DNA of 8,140 nt from Caulobacteraceae bacterium (GTDB lineage: Bacteria > Pseudomonadota > Alphaproteobacteria > Caulobacterales > Caulobacteraceae): contig JASLDZ010000056.1 in assembly GCA_030151985.1 (NCBI GenBank), positions 1 to 8,140 on the forward strand. Reading direction: 5' to 3'. Below, piece by piece: positions 7,357-8,140 of the stretch (positions within the stretch are counted from its first letter, which is position 1; every line of letters begins with the position of its first letter). The notes below the pieces were generated by a model. It was not told where the DNA came from, did no database searches, and saw only the letters and a list, made by a program, of their open reading frames with translations. The position numbers and the translations under genes are program-made.

Positions 7357-7662
7357 CTATTTGGGCGAGCCCGTTCTCCTGCTGGGCACGGAGGAGTCGC
7401 GCAGCCGCGCCAGCACCGTAGAGGTGTAGCTTCGAGCGGTATTTCTTGTAGGTCCGATCCTGGCGTTAGATCGAGCCCACATCAGGCTTAGATCGGTTCC
7501 GTCAGCCATCCGGTCGGCAATGTACGTCTCGGCCGCACGGCGCACTTCATCTGAAGCCATCCGAATGGCAAGATCGGCAACTCCTTCAATCGTCTTGCAT
7601 TCTGTTTCTATAGGATCCAAGAATAAGGTCGAAAACTTGCGAAATCCTAGCTCCGGGTTCAT
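7357..7662 (-). CDS. Putative immunity protein for the upstream RNase A-like toxin
   Basis: A 101-residue acidic-to-neutral small protein without signal peptide or membrane segment, ending TAG at 7357. I do not recognise the family with confidence. Its assignment rests on context: its ATG overlaps the toxin stop by one base (TGATG on the minus strand), the layout expected for a toxin C-terminus followed by its cognate immunity gene. The stretch DLSLMWARSNARIG and the helical, charged middle (about residues 25-60) loosely recall contact-dependent inhibition immunity proteins, but this is not proof. Only a weak ribosome site (GGAT, 4 nt before the ATG) is visible, so translation is probably coupled. 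Base composition is AT-richer than the mutasome genes. If immunity, it would act in the cytoplasm by binding and blocking the toxin domain. Confidence 0.55.
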   Translation of the reverse strand: MNPELGFRKFSTLFLDPIETECKTIEGVADLAIRMASDEVRRAAETYIADRMADGTDLSLMWARSNARIGPTRNTARSYTSTVLARLRDSSVPSRRTGSPK

Positions 7663-8140
7663 CAGGATCCGTCTCCGTTCAAGGGGTAAGCCGTCCTAAC
7701 GGTAAATCCTTTATTATTTCGGGCATGCTTTATGTACACACCCACCGAAAACGTTTCTCTTAACCGGACGATGCCGTTTTCGTCACTGCGGTTGCGGTAG
7801 GCTTCTCGTCCCGTAGGAGAGTTGTATCGTTTCTCGATAAAGTCTTCGTCATTTTGCCCCGAGGCCACGGCATCGACTCGATCGGGATTACTCTGAAGCA
7901 CGTCATTTACGTAGCTGTTAGCAGATGCCAAGTCGTTGAATGATCCTTCCCGAATCGCGAACGCAGTTGCACTTGGTGTATCCAGGCGCTCGCCCTCAAG
8001 CGTGCGCACAAGGTCGCCGTTGCTGCGGCCGACGTGGCGCTCGATGGCATGGCCGCCCTCCTTCTCCTCCCGTCGCAGGTCCACGCGCGGAGGCATGCGG
8101 TTCGCCGCCGGCTCAAGAGCGTAACCGTCGCCGCCGTCCG
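7662..8140 (-). CDS. C-terminal end of a larger protein carrying an RNase A-like (CdiA-CT type) toxin domain, partial
   Basis: The frame stays open from the TGA at 7662-7664 to the right edge, so the true start lies beyond the window; the ATG at 8096 is probably internal. Numbering from that Met, residues 14-144 resemble the bacterial RNase A-like toxin domain found at the tips of CdiA and other polymorphic toxins. It opens GGHAIERHVGRSNGDLVRTL (His16, His21, Arg31) and ends FTVRTAYPLNG (Thr135, Tyr137). The characterised member from Yersinia CDI is a metal-independent RNase using His, Arg, Thr and Tyr, which fits these residues; exact correspondence is inference. Sequence before residue 14 belongs to the carrier, of unknown type here. 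Base composition falls from GC-rich before the domain (8041-8140) to much poorer within it (25 of 60 G+C at 7681-7740), as expected for an exchanged toxin tip. Followed directly by a candidate immunity gene. Confidence 0.72.
   Translation of the reverse strand, partial: DGGDGYALEPAANRMPPRVDLRREEKEGGHAIERHVGRSNGDLVRTLEGERLDTPSATAFAIREGSFNDLASANSYVNDVLQSNPDRVDAVASGQNDEDFIEKRYNSPTGREAYRNRSDENGIVRLRETFSVGVYIKHARNNKGFTVRTAYPLNGDGS

Noticed and set aside
7354..7366. GCCC-TATTT-GGGC hairpin as a terminator
   Set aside because: Only a 4-bp stem, no T run, and it lies largely inside the end of the minus-strand ORF.
7936..8124. Small plus-strand ORF over the toxin gene
   Set aside because: Arg/Ser-rich, no ribosome site, opposite a frame with a recognisable toxin domain.

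Overview
The window comes from a GC-rich bacterium, most likely an alphaproteobacterium. Three independent signs agree: an rRNA operon ending 23S-5S-tRNA-fMet, a LexA operator of the direct-repeat type GTTC-N7-GTTC, and an imuA-imuB-dnaE2 mutasome cassette. Genus cannot be read from the sequence alone.

Layout. Positions 1 to about 293 are the 3' end of 23S rRNA, followed by 5S rRNA (378-495) inside a 10-bp precursor stem, initiator tRNA-fMet (573-649) and a strong intrinsic terminator (674-705). A short intergenic stretch then carries a LexA box (761-775) in front of a tightly packed three-gene plus-strand operon (792-7331). Its members are (i) a fusion of an endonuclease III-like DNA glycosylase with ImuA, (ii) ImuB, a Y-family polymerase homologue that has lost catalytic acids, and (iii) DnaE2, an error-prone C-family DNA polymerase. 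The genes overlap (170 bp, then 4 bp), pointing to one transcript and coupled translation. The right end (7357-8140) is on the minus strand, converges on dnaE2 and is clearly less GC-rich. It holds the C-terminal end of a protein that enters from beyond the right edge and ends in an RNase A-like toxin domain, followed by a small ORF in the position of its immunity gene.

How it fits together. On DNA damage, LexA release should induce the mutasome: ImuB acts as the hub, ImuA as accessory and DnaE2 as the translesion polymerase. The notable departure is that ImuA is joined in one polypeptide to a base-excision glycosylase with an intact helix-hairpin-helix, catalytic Lys/Asp and a four-Cys iron-sulfur cluster. 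This physically links base excision to translesion synthesis under one SOS promoter. It is the best candidate here for an undescribed system. The toxin/immunity pair is a separate, probably horizontally acquired module.
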